Positions 1-8,206 of a DNA stretch of 43,137 nucleotides are shown here, piece by piece. This DNA is from Verrucomicrobiales bacterium. GTDB taxonomy: Bacteria > Verrucomicrobiota > Verrucomicrobiia > Verrucomicrobiales > DEV007. The notes beneath the pieces are model-generated. The model made no database searches, had not been told where the DNA came from, and saw nothing but the letters and a program-made list of their open reading frames with translations. A program made the position numbers and the translations under genes. The DNA is taken from the NCBI GenBank assembly GCA_016795505.1, contig JAEUHH010000112.1, forward strand, positions 1 through 43,137, read 5' to 3'. Position 1 is the stretch's first letter, and each line of letters begins with the position of its first letter.

Positions 1-200
1 ACGCGCAGGAGGAGGTGGAAGTGGTTGGACATCAGGCAATAAGTGACCACCTGCACCCCGAGAAAGGCCTCCAGCTTGCGCATCCATTTCCGGAAGTGGT
101 TTTTCTCCTTGGCATTGAAGATGAAGCGCTTGTCGACCACACGGGAGACGACATGAAAATAGCCGTCACCGCGATCGGGAATAAGTCTGGAAGCTCTCAT
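1..200 (-). CDS. REP-associated tyrosine (Y1/HUH) transposase, 5' part only
   Basis: The first 66 codons of a gene that reads off the left edge. The translation starts MRASRLIPDRGDGYFHVVSR and contains the segment MSNHFHLL, the HxH metal-binding (HUH) motif of Y1 transposases of the RAYT type. These are single-stranded DNA nickases related to IS200/IS605 TnpA; they are usually single-copy and linked to REP palindromes rather than flanked by inverted repeats. The catalytic tyrosine lies beyond the window, so integrity cannot be judged. A close relative starts at 42899 and faces the opposite way; the two share long blocks such as HVVSRVVD and RFIFNAKE. The start at 200 is the first ATG in frame and aligns with the start of the right-hand copy. 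Confidence 0.85.
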   Translation of the reverse strand, partial: MRASRLIPDRGDGYFHVVSRVVDKRFIFNAKEKNHFRKWMRKLEAFLGVQVVTYCLMSNHFHLLLR

Positions 201-259
201 GGGTCAGGCAGGGTGGCTGAGCGGGAAACTGATCCATCCAGAATGGCACGCCAATTGCC

Positions 260-273
260 GAATGCAAGCATTC
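260..273. repeat. Short inverted repeat GAATGC-AA-GCATTC
   Basis: Six-base arms with a two-base centre, 60 bases upstream of the left transposase start. A nearly identical element (GAATGC-TTA-GCATTC) lies at 23020-23034 upstream of the SUMF1-fold gene. Two copies are too few to call a family. Confidence 0.4.
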
Positions 274-305
274 TTCTTTTCATTTCTCTGGCTCAATATT
301 GAAGA

Positions 306-337
306 GGCAAGAGGTGAGATGGGCAAGAGGTGAGATG
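306..337. repeat. Perfect 16-bp tandem duplication
   Basis: The 16-mer ggcaagaggtgagatg occurs at 306-321 and again at 322-337 with no mismatch. It lies between the left transposase and the Gfo/Idh gene and is not in a supported coding region. It probably arose by replication slippage. The right-hand transposase also has a short tandem repeat upstream. Confidence 0.7.
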
Positions 338-370
338 AGTGTGTGGCGGCGGCGGGATACCTCTGGGCCA

Positions 371-414
371 ACAGGGTCGGATCGGCGATCAGACCCTGTT
401 GGATCGGAGATCTC
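371..414. repeat. 22-nt phased repeat, locus A (two units, opposed cores)
   Basis: Core ACAGGGT at 371-377 and its reverse complement ACCCTGT at 393-399, exactly 22 nt apart. The cores extend to 9-bp inverted arms (AACAGGGTC at 370-378, GACCCTGTT at 392-400) around a 13-nt centre containing GATCGGCGATC. The second unit reaches the stop codon of the Gfo/Idh gene, so the repeat sits immediately 3' of that gene. As RNA it could form a hairpin, but same-direction copies at other loci could not form this hairpin. Confidence 0.75.
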
Positions 415-1825
415 AACCCCATGGAAGGGGCCACTCGCCGGGGATGGCGATGGCGTACTCGCCATTGGGGCCGGGCTTGACGGGAGCTTCGGCATCCATG
501 GCGAAATTCTCCGGCATGATGGAGAAGTTCGACTTCACGGCGTCGTCCCACTTGATCTCCTTGCCACTGTAGGTGGCGAGACGGCCGAAGACGGAGGTGA
601 AGGAGCTCTTGGCGCCGTAATAGGCGTTGTTGATCGGTTTGTTCTCGCGGATGTGGCGGTAGAGTTCGTCGTGCTCGACCTGGTAGGGATTGGGGTCGGC
701 CTTGCCGCGCTCGGTGCGGTACTGCCACTTCACGTTGCCCTTGTGGTCCGTGATGCGGCCGGATCCGAGCTGCAGGATGCCCTCGGTGCCGACGATCTCC
801 TCGGCGACTTTGGACATGGTGCCCTTTTGATGGCGGCACTGGCTGTTCATGTAGACGTTGTTGTGCTCGGGGCCGAAGCGGAACTCGACGTAGTGGTGGT
901 CGAAGATCTCACCGACGGTGCGCGGCTCGGTTCCGGCGCGGCCGCCCATGCCCTGAGCGATGACGGGATTTCCGCCCATGGCGGAGTCGCCGCTGACGAA
1001 CCAGTTGATCACGTCGATGTTGTGGACGTGCTGCTCGGCGATGTGGTCGCCGCAGAGCCAGTTGAAGTGGTACCAGTTGCGCATCTGGTACTCCATCTCG
1101 GACCAGCCGGCTTCCCGGGGGATGATCCAGGGACGGGTACCATTCCACCAGGCTTGGGCGCTGACGATCTCGCCGATGGCGCCGGCCTCGTGGACCTGCT
1201 TGAAGGCCTCGAGATAGACATTCTGGTAGTGGCGCTGGAGACCGACGACGACCTTGAGGTTCTTCTGGTCGGCAATCTTGGCGGCTTCGATGACCTGGTT
1301 GAAGCCCTTGGCATCGACGCAGACGGGCTTTTCCATGAAGACATGCTTCCCGGCCTGGACGGCATACTCGAAATGGATGGGGCGGAAGCCGGGCGGGGTG
1401 GCGATGCAGACGAGATCGCACTGGTCGATGACAGCCTTGTAGGCATCGAAGCCGGCGTACTGGCGGCTGGAGGGCACGTCGAACTGCTTGGATTTGCCTT
1501 CCTTCTCCAACTGCGCCTGAATGGCGGGGAGGCCCTTGCCGCGCGCGGCGGAGCCGTCGAGTTTGTCCTGGAAGGCATCGGCCACGGCGACGAGGCGGGC
1601 GCCGTCGTTGGCGGTGAGATTCTGGATGATGGCGCCGGAGTTGCGTCCGCCGCAGCCGATCATACCGACTTTGATTTCGTCGCTGCCGGCCACCTGGGCG
1701 AACAGCTCGACGGGCAGGGTGGAGGCGGTGGCAGCCGTGGCGGCGGCGGCTCCGGCGATGAAGCCGCGGCGACTGGGTTCAATGGCCGGGGCGACGGGGG
1801 AGGTGCTGGGTTTTTCGTTCATCAT
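413..1825 (-). CDS. Tat-exported Gfo/Idh/MocA family oxidoreductase
   Basis: A 470-residue NAD(P)-dependent oxidoreductase of the Gfo/Idh/MocA family. The N-terminus carries a twin-arginine signal (SRRGFI at residues 18-23, then an Ala-rich segment), so it is predicted to be exported folded with its cofactor. The Rossmann start is IGCGGRNSG at about 56-64, and MEKPVC near 170 is the family's conserved EKP motif with the active-site lysine. The C-terminal half is the alpha/beta substrate domain. It lies 60 bases downstream of, and on the same strand as, a DUF1080-ThuA gene; that pairing is common in PVC bacteria and fits oxidation and cleavage of sugars by the 3-keto route. The substrate cannot be read from sequence. 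A second ATG one codon later is an equally possible start. Confidence 0.88.
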   Translation of the reverse strand: MMNEKPSTSPVAPAIEPSRRGFIAGAAAATAATASTLPVELFAQVAGSDEIKVGMIGCGGRNSGAIIQNLTANDGARLVAVADAFQDKLDGSAARGKGLPAIQAQLEKEGKSKQFDVPSSRQYAGFDAYKAVIDQCDLVCIATPPGFRPIHFEYAVQAGKHVFMEKPVCVDAKGFNQVIEAAKIADQKNLKVVVGLQRHYQNVYLEAFKQVHEAGAIGEIVSAQAWWNGTRPWIIPREAGWSEMEYQMRNWYHFNWLCGDHIAEQHVHNIDVINWFVSGDSAMGGNPVIAQGMGGRAGTEPRTVGEIFDHHYVEFRFGPEHNNVYMNSQCRHQKGTMSKVAEEIVGTEGILQLGSGRITDHKGNVKWQYRTERGKADPNPYQVEHDELYRHIRENKPINNAYYGAKSSFTSVFGRLATYSGKEIKWDDAVKSNFSIMPENFAMDAEAPVKPGPNGEYAIAIPGEWPLPWG

Positions 1826-1885
1826 GTTACTTGTTGGAAAAGAGGTGGTTGGGGAGGGGTGAATCTTGAAAATCGATTGGCGCGA

Positions 1886-3469
1886 TCAGCCTTTCTTGGG
1901 CTTTGGAGCGGGCTTGGGATCGAGGTTGGCGTCGAGTTCGGCCTGTGTCGGTGTGGGGGTGACGATGCCGTCGGCGGGGATCTCGACCTTGGCGATCCAG
2001 CAGATGGCGTTCAGCACCGTCTTGCGGAAGTCGTCGTTGGCCCAGTTGTCGTGGAAATGCAGGCCGGTGAAGCCGAAGCCGCGACCGCCCTCGGGGCGCT
2101 CGATGGTCCAGCAGACGTGCTGGGGCTGCTTTTCGGCGACCATCTTGCGCACCTCGGGATTGCCGGAGTGGTGGCCGTCGGGTCGGGACATGGTCTCATC
2201 CGGCGGGATGGCGGACAGGATGGGCGTCACGCCCTCCATGCCCTTGGCGAAGCGCATGTTGAAGTACCATTCGTCGCGGATGGTGAAGGGCTTGACGCCG
2301 CGGGCGACGGGATGGTCGGGGAATTGGGCGAAGCCGCCGTCCCAGTGGGGATTGACGGAGTAGTTGATCTCGAAGGCTCCGCCGGTGGCGGCGATGAGAG
2401 TGTCGTTGGTCTCGCCGGGCACCATCTCGACGGCATAGTGGACCATGCCGACGCCAACTCCCTGCTGGCGCAGGTAATCGATCTGACGGAGATGCCAGAA
2501 GGCGGGATGGCGCGGGCCGCCGTCGGACTGGATGACGAGGGCATCGGCATTCTGGAAGGCGCTGGGATCGGAAGGCCAGCCGTTGAGGTAGGTGGTGACG
2601 TGGACTTTGTCTCCGTGGTGGGTGTTGAGCAGGCGCTGGGCGAGCAGGGCGCCGGCATTGTGCTCGTGCTGGCGCGGGGGGTGACTGGGTGAGCCGGCGA
2701 GGTAGACGATCTTCTTCACGTCGCCGAGGGGCAGGCGCTTCAGCCGGATGTTGCGGAACTGGACTTTCATCGGCGGCCCCTGATGGAGCTGGAAGGCGAG
2801 CGAGCCGGCGCGGCGGCGGGTGTCGGTGTCGTTGTCCTCGATCTCGGACATGACCTGGCCATTGATCTCGCAGATGATCTTGTGGCCGCGGGCGACGATG
2901 CGATAGGTGTTCCAGTCCTCCTTCTTGATGACCTTGGCGAGTTCGGCCGGATCGCCGAGGCTGCCGGTGACGGTGGGTTTGCCATCCTCGCCGATGGTGG
3001 CTTTTTCGCCGCGTTTGGCGAGGATGCCGCGGAATCTCTCGCCGTAATTCGTGCCGGCCCACTGACCGGCGGCATCGATGTCGGCTTGGTAACCGCCGAT
3101 GGAGTGGGGCTTGTCGGCATCGAAGCTGCGGATCTGGATGCCGGAATTGCCGCCGAAAATGCGGTAGTCGACGGTGAGTTCGAAGTCATCGAGTTCGCCG
3201 GCGGTCCATTTGAGGAAGGAATTGTAGGCGATGGGGGCATCGGCCTTGGTCTCGCCGGTGATGACGCCATCCTCGACGCGCCAGAGGGCGGGATCGCCGG
3301 ACCAGCCTTTCAGGGTCTGGCCGTCGAAGAGGGAAACGAACTCGTCGTTGGTGACGGCTTTGGCCTGTTGCTGCTCGGGGGCGCCATCCTGGGCAAAGGC
3401 AAGGAAGGTGGCGACGGCCGCCGCGCTACCGAAGGCAGCGAGGGAGGGGAGGAGGGTGCGGGAAGTCAT
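1886..3469 (-). CDS. Secreted DUF1080 (3-keto-disaccharide hydrolase fold) and ThuA-like fusion protein
   Basis: A 527-residue protein. The start at 3469 was chosen because it begins with a signal peptide (MTSRTLLPSLAAFG, then a hydrophobic stretch ending LAFAQ); the frame runs about 100 codons further upstream without signal or domain features. Residues about 45-215 form a DUF1080 concanavalin-like domain (FVSLFDGQTLKGW, then YRIFGGNSGIQIR). Residues about 225-490 are a ThuA-like class I amidotransferase-type domain (YLAGSPSH, DALVIQSDGG, and FGFTGLHFHDNW near the end). DUF1080 proteins include glycoside 3-keto hydrolases, and ThuA proteins are linked to disaccharide use in rhizobia. With the Gfo/Idh gene downstream, an extracytoplasmic sugar-degrading pair is the best inference. 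The C-terminus is a short Lys/Pro tail. Confidence 0.85.
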   Translation of the reverse strand: MTSRTLLPSLAAFGSAAAVATFLAFAQDGAPEQQQAKAVTNDEFVSLFDGQTLKGWSGDPALWRVEDGVITGETKADAPIAYNSFLKWTAGELDDFELTVDYRIFGGNSGIQIRSFDADKPHSIGGYQADIDAAGQWAGTNYGERFRGILAKRGEKATIGEDGKPTVTGSLGDPAELAKVIKKEDWNTYRIVARGHKIICEINGQVMSEIEDNDTDTRRRAGSLAFQLHQGPPMKVQFRNIRLKRLPLGDVKKIVYLAGSPSHPPRQHEHNAGALLAQRLLNTHHGDKVHVTTYLNGWPSDPSAFQNADALVIQSDGGPRHPAFWHLRQIDYLRQQGVGVGMVHYAVEMVPGETNDTLIAATGGAFEINYSVNPHWDGGFAQFPDHPVARGVKPFTIRDEWYFNMRFAKGMEGVTPILSAIPPDETMSRPDGHHSGNPEVRKMVAEKQPQHVCWTIERPEGGRGFGFTGLHFHDNWANDDFRKTVLNAICWIAKVEIPADGIVTPTPTQAELDANLDPKPAPKPKKG

Positions 3470-3651
3470 GGGGGCAGGTAGGGGTGGGATCGGACGGACG
3501 AAGAGCCGGACTGATCGGAGTTCAATCCTACCAAGTTCCATCTCCGGCCGCAATCGCGGAAAGTGGCGCGAAACCGGGCCGGAGTCGCGTGTCGGAGGGC
3601 AGGAAATGCGGACTTGCCCGGAGCGGGCATTTCTGGCGAAATGGCCCCACC

Positions 3652-5115
3652 ATGACACCACCCCACGCCGCTGCACGAGTCTTGATCTGGGTCTGCCTGT
3701 TTTCGCCAAGCGTATCGCGGACAGCGGAAGTCTATCAGGCTCAGGGGGAGATGGCGGGCGAGCCGACATCGCGAACGGTCCTGCTCCAGAGCCGGTTGAC
3801 GGCGGTGGCTGGTCCTGATCTGGATGAAGCGGGCGACATCCACGGGAAAGCGGGAGTGGTCCGTTTTGAATGGAGCCGGAGCGAAGATTTTGCGGGAGCT
3901 TCGGCGACCGAGTGGCTCACGGCGTCGGCGGAGAGGGATTTCATCGTGCGGGCATCGGTGGAAAATCTGGAGCCGGGGACGCGCTATTTCTATCGCGTGA
4001 TCAGCGGTGAAAGCCGTGAAACAGCCCGACCCGGGCCGACGCGGCAGTTTCGCACCCTGCCGGAGCGGGAGACGAACGGGCCGGTATCGTTTTGCATGGG
4101 CAGCTGCATGAACTACCACTCGTTCATGGCCGGCAAGGCGAATGGCGGCGGGCCGGTGACGGCGACGGCGGAGGACAAACGGCTGGGCTATCCGGCTTTT
4201 GCGGCGATGGCGGCCCTGAAGCCGGATTTTTTCATCGGCACGGGTGACATTGTCTATTACGACCACCCACCGCAGACCGCGGCGAAGACGCTGCCCGAAT
4301 TGCGGCGCAAATGGCATGAGCAGTTCCGCTTTCCTCGAATGATCGACTTCTTTGGCCGCACGCCGGCTTACTGGTCAAAGGACGACCATGACTTCCGCTT
4401 CAACGATGCGGACCTGAGCGGCGGGAAGGAGCCAGCTCCGGCCACGGGCATCGAAATTTTCCGGGAACAGATGCCGATCCACCCGTCCGGGGATGATTCA
4501 TCACCCACCTATCGGACCCATCGGGTGCACCGGGATCTGCAACTGTGGTTCGTGGAGGGTCGCGATTTCCGCTCGCCCAACCGGCAGCCCGACGGTCCCG
4601 AAAAGACCATCTGGGGGCGGGAGCAACGCGAGTGGCTCCAGCGTACCCTGAAGGAAAGTGACGCGACCTGGAAGGTGATCGTGACCCCGACGCCGATGGT
4701 GGGTCCGGATCGGAACAGCAAGGTGGACAATCACACGAACCTGGCCGGCTTCAAACATGAGGCGGATGCGTTTTTCCAATACCTGCAGGATGAGGAGATC
4801 GGGAATGTGCTGACTTTCTGCGGCGACCGGCATTGGCAATACCACAGCATCCATCCGAAGGGGGTTGAGGAATTCTCTGTCGGCGCCCTGAACGATGAGA
4901 ATGCCATCCGCGGCGAAAAGCCCGGGGGACCGAAGACGACGGATCCAGAGGGACAGATTCGCCAACCCTATCTGTATCCCGAGCCGACCGGCGGATTCCT
5001 CCATGTGACCGTCGATGGCGGCGGCGATGGCTCCGATCCCCGACTGCGCCTGACTTTCCATGACGATCTCGGGGCGGTCCTATACCGGGTAGAAAAAGCA
5101 GGGAGGCGTCCCTGA
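3652..5115 (+). CDS. Secreted PhoD-like alkaline phosphatase
   Basis: A 487-residue metallophosphatase of the PhoD family. The ATG at 3652 gives a signal peptide (ARVLIWVCLFSPSVSRTA); earlier in-frame starts add 56 residues without a signal. An N-terminal Ig/fibronectin-like domain (about 30-130, with GTRYFYRV) precedes the catalytic domain. Metal-ligand motifs are GTGDIVYYD (about 196-204), KDDHDF (about 243-248) and CGDRH (about 390). PhoD enzymes are exported phosphodiesterases/phosphomonoesterases that release phosphate from organic esters, usually with Ca and Fe. The gene is divergent from the DUF1080-ThuA gene and followed after 76 bases by the first PVC dehydrogenase. No Pho box was recognised in the 182-base divergent gap. 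The substrate is unknown. Confidence 0.85.
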   Translation: MTPPHAAARVLIWVCLFSPSVSRTAEVYQAQGEMAGEPTSRTVLLQSRLTAVAGPDLDEAGDIHGKAGVVRFEWSRSEDFAGASATEWLTASAERDFIVRASVENLEPGTRYFYRVISGESRETARPGPTRQFRTLPERETNGPVSFCMGSCMNYHSFMAGKANGGGPVTATAEDKRLGYPAFAAMAALKPDFFIGTGDIVYYDHPPQTAAKTLPELRRKWHEQFRFPRMIDFFGRTPAYWSKDDHDFRFNDADLSGGKEPAPATGIEIFREQMPIHPSGDDSSPTYRTHRVHRDLQLWFVEGRDFRSPNRQPDGPEKTIWGREQREWLQRTLKESDATWKVIVTPTPMVGPDRNSKVDNHTNLAGFKHEADAFFQYLQDEEIGNVLTFCGDRHWQYHSIHPKGVEEFSVGALNDENAIRGEKPGGPKTTDPEGQIRQPYLYPEPTGGFLHVTVDGGGDGSDPRLRLTFHDDLGAVLYRVEKAGRRP

Positions 5116-5130
5116 ATCGGGGGGCTTTTT
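5106..5130 (+). terminator. Possible terminator after the PhoD-like gene
   Basis: GCGTCCC and GGGGGGC can pair with one mismatch around the loop TGAATC, followed by five T. The stem overlaps the stop codon. The stem is short, so confidence is limited. Confidence 0.4.
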
Positions 5131-5191
5131 GTCGGCGGGGCGTGTTTCCGGGCTTCCCCAGCTGCGGGAGAGTCGCTACAATCGCCGGCTT

Positions 5192-8188
5192 ATGTCCCTG
5201 CGTCCGTTTCTCCCTGCCGCCTTCGCCGCCGTCCTGTCCATCTGTCTGCCAGCCGGAATCAGCCGGGGTGCGGATGCCGATTACCAGCCGCGGAACTCCC
5301 AGGCGCCTGGCGAGGAACCGCCCACACCCGAGGAAACGGTGGCTTCGTTCACGGTGCCGGAGGGCTTTCAGGTCCGCCTTTTCGCCGGAGAACCCGATGT
5401 CCGGCAGCCGGTGGCCATGGCGATCGACGACCGTGGCCGGCTCTGGGTGGCGGAGTCTTATTCCTACTTCGAATGGCAGAACAAGGGCGAGGATCGCATC
5501 CTCGTATTCGAAGACACCGACAACGACGGTCGCCACGACAGCCGCAAGGTATTCTGGACCGGCGGGAACCACGTCTCTGGGATGACCGTGGGCTGGGGCG
5601 GTGTGTGGGTCTGCGATTCGCCGAATCTGCTGTTCATTCCCGATCGTGATCGCGACGATGTGCCCGATGGCAAACCCGAGGTGGTCCTCGACGGCTGGAC
5701 TACGGAGGGCAAGCACAACTTTTTCAATGGTCTGACCTGGGGCATCGACGGGTGGCTTTATGGCCGGCATGGGATCACCGCCCCATCATATGTGGGAGCT
5801 CCGGGCGCGCCGGAGGAGCAGCGCACGCCGCTGGATTGCGGGATCTGGCGCTACCACCCGACGACCAAGGCCTTCGAAGTGGTGTGCCGCGGCACGACGA
5901 ATCCGTGGGGTCTTGACTGGAACGACAAAGGGGAACTGTTTTTCACCAACAATGTGAACGGGCATCTGTGGCACGGACTCTTCGGCGCGTTTTACCCCCG
6001 CATGGGCAATCGCGACGACCGTTTCGTCGAGCACATCTACGACCGTATCGGGATGTGCTGCGATCACCTGCACCATGCCGGCTCCACCGATGACTGGACA
6101 AAGACCCGGGACGGCAAGGGTGTCCACGGTGAACTGGGCGGCGGGCACTCCCATTGCGGCGGGATGATCTATCTGGGTGGGAAATGGCCCAAGGTCTATC
6201 AGGGGCGCATGTTCATGAGCAACACCCACGGCCGGCGGGTGAATGTCGACCGGCTGGATCGCCGCGGCTCCGGCTACGTCGGCGTGCATGAGCCGGATTT
6301 TCTGAGTGTGGGCAGCCCCTGGTTTCGCGGGGTTCAGTTGCTCTATGGGCCGGATGGCGATGTCTACCTGAGCGATTGGACCGATCACGGCGAATGCCAT
6401 GACAACGACGGTGTGCACAGGACCTCCGGCCGGATCTACAAAATTATCCACGGCGAACCGTCGCCGACGCCGGAGACCAACCTCCACGAGGCTACTCAGG
6501 AGAAACTGGTCGAATATCAACTCCATCCCAACGAGTGGTACGCCCGCACCGCCCGGCACATCCTCCAGATGCGCGCCGCGGAAGGCAAACTGACCGATCC
6601 CGAGGCGTTCAAGGAGACGCTGCGCAAGGTTTTCTCCGTCCACCCGGATGACGCGGTGCGCCTGCGCCTGATGCTGACCCTGCACGCGACCAATACCCTG
6701 CCGCACGATGCGCTGAACGACCTCGTGCACGATGAAAGCGAAACCATCCGGACTTGGGCGGTACGGCTGTGCACGGAATACCAGTTCGAAGACGACCCGT
6801 CCGTCCAGATCGCCTTCAATCCGAACGATCCCTCGCTGCAAGTGCGGCTCGCGTGGGCCTCTCTCCTCCAGAAGGCGACCTTTCAGGGATTCGGCTGGCG
6901 AGTGGTGAAACAACTGACCAGCGATCCAGCCATTGCTGACGATCCCAACCTGCCGCTGATGATCTGGTATGGGATCAAGGACCAGGTGGCACAGGATACC
7001 GAGCAGGCCGTCCGCTTCGTCGAGGAATGCCGGGTGCCTGTCCTCCAGACATACGTGGCGCGGCGCCTGGCCGCGGCCGGCCAGATCGAGCCGGTGCTCG
7101 ACCTGTTGACCGACGCCGGTGACAACGCGTTGAAAGCGCGGCTGCTGGAGGGACTCCAGGCGGGACTCGCGGGGCGAACGGACATCGTTGCTCCGGCTCG
7201 CTGGGCGGGCATCCGCGAGGCGGCTTCGGCAGATCCAATTTTGCGCCCCCTGGCCGACCGGGTGGACTTTGTGCTCGACCGGTCGGGTGCCCTGAACCGG
7301 CAGCGCGCCATCCTCGGATCGAAAGAAGGTCCGGACGAGGAGGTGGGCCTGGCCATCGACCTGATCGCGGAAGCCCGCGACGCCGCCTCTGCCCGAGCGG
7401 TGGCCGATTTGTTGAATCTTGAATCCCGATCCGCCCTCCACAGCCGGGCCATCGGTGCCCTGGCGGCTTTCAACGATCCCTCGATTGCAGAATCGCTGAC
7501 CTCGCGGTTTCCAACCCTGAGTCCCGAGGCCCAGTCCGCCGCCATCAACACTCTCATTGCGAATCCAGTCTATGCCGGCAAGCTGATTGATGCGCTGGAG
7601 TCAAAGAAGGTGCCACGCCACGCCGTGACGGCTTACCACGCCAGGCAGATTCAGAGCTTCAAGGGCGGGGAGGCGGATGCGCTGAAAAAGCGTCTCGCCG
7701 CCGTGTGGGGTTCGACCAAATCCTCATCAGCCGACAAGCAGGCCCAGATCCGGCAGCTTCAGGATCAACTCCTGCCCGACGTGCTCGCCAAAGCCGATCT
7801 CAAGAACGGCCATGCCAGATACCAGCAACTCTGCCTGGCCTGCCACACGCTCCATGGGGAGGGAGGCAAGGTGGGGCCGGACCTGACCGGAGCCAATCGC
7901 GCCGAGCTGTTTTATCTGCTCGAGAACATCGTCGACCCGAGCGCCACCCTACCCCAGGACTTCCAGCTCACCATCCTCACACGAAAGGACGGCAGCGTCG
8001 TGAGCGGCAACGTGAAGGGCGAAAACGAATACGCCGTGACCCTGCGCACCCTGACTGATGAGCAGATCGTCAACGTCGGAGACATCGCGAAACGCGAGAC
8101 CCTACCGCAGTCGATCATGCCGGAAGGGCTGCTGGCCACCCTGTCTCCGGATGATGTGCGTGATCTGATTGCCTATTTGCAAAAGTAA
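5192..8188 (+). CDS. PVC-type dehydrogenase: beta-propeller, HEAT-like helices and haem c motif
   Basis: A 998-residue exported protein. The start at 5192 gives a signal peptide (MSLRPFLPAAFAAVLSICLP). Residues about 50-430 match the 'putative membrane-bound dehydrogenase' domain of Planctomycetes/Verrucomicrobia, a sorbosone/glucose-dehydrogenase-like propeller (GFQVRLFAGEPDVRQPVAMAIDDRGRLW is split here only by description; key parts are FAGEPDV and DDRGRLWVAES). Residues about 450-850 are HEAT-like alpha repeats. The end is a cytochrome c-like domain with CLACH (C881, C884, H885) and the family's GEGGKVGPDLTG motif. The family is thought to oxidise sugars or alcohols outside the cytoplasm and pass electrons to the C-terminal haem; no substrate is assigned. 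A second, divergent member lies at 34261-37236. Confidence 0.88.
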   Translation: MSLRPFLPAAFAAVLSICLPAGISRGADADYQPRNSQAPGEEPPTPEETVASFTVPEGFQVRLFAGEPDVRQPVAMAIDDRGRLWVAESYSYFEWQNKGEDRILVFEDTDNDGRHDSRKVFWTGGNHVSGMTVGWGGVWVCDSPNLLFIPDRDRDDVPDGKPEVVLDGWTTEGKHNFFNGLTWGIDGWLYGRHGITAPSYVGAPGAPEEQRTPLDCGIWRYHPTTKAFEVVCRGTTNPWGLDWNDKGELFFTNNVNGHLWHGLFGAFYPRMGNRDDRFVEHIYDRIGMCCDHLHHAGSTDDWTKTRDGKGVHGELGGGHSHCGGMIYLGGKWPKVYQGRMFMSNTHGRRVNVDRLDRRGSGYVGVHEPDFLSVGSPWFRGVQLLYGPDGDVYLSDWTDHGECHDNDGVHRTSGRIYKIIHGEPSPTPETNLHEATQEKLVEYQLHPNEWYARTARHILQMRAAEGKLTDPEAFKETLRKVFSVHPDDAVRLRLMLTLHATNTLPHDALNDLVHDESETIRTWAVRLCTEYQFEDDPSVQIAFNPNDPSLQVRLAWASLLQKATFQGFGWRVVKQLTSDPAIADDPNLPLMIWYGIKDQVAQDTEQAVRFVEECRVPVLQTYVARRLAAAGQIEPVLDLLTDAGDNALKARLLEGLQAGLAGRTDIVAPARWAGIREAASADPILRPLADRVDFVLDRSGALNRQRAILGSKEGPDEEVGLAIDLIAEARDAASARAVADLLNLESRSALHSRAIGALAAFNDPSIAESLTSRFPTLSPEAQSAAINTLIANPVYAGKLIDALESKKVPRHAVTAYHARQIQSFKGGEADALKKRLAAVWGSTKSSSADKQAQIRQLQDQLLPDVLAKADLKNGHARYQQLCLACHTLHGEGGKVGPDLTGANRAELFYLLENIVDPSATLPQDFQLTILTRKDGSVVSGNVKGENEYAVTLRTLTDEQIVNVGDIAKRETLPQSIMPEGLLATLSPDDVRDLIAYLQK

Positions 8189-8200
8189 GCCGCAAGCGGC
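8189..8200. other. Small hairpin between convergent genes
   Basis: GCCGC-AA-GCGGC lies in the 18-base gap between two convergent stops. There is no T tract, so bidirectional termination is only a possibility. Confidence 0.3.
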
Positions 8201-8206
8201 AACTGC

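Noticed and set aside
371-414. 22-nt repeats as simple intrinsic terminators
   Set aside because: Only two of five loci can form the core hairpin, none is followed by a T tract, and the constant step in the same-direction loci needs another explanation.
299-2692. A 797-codon open frame on the plus strand
   Set aside because: It lies opposite the Gfo/Idh and DUF1080-ThuA genes, which have clear domains. Its product is a Gly/Ala/Asp-rich sequence without family motifs, as expected from the complementary strand of high-GC codons.
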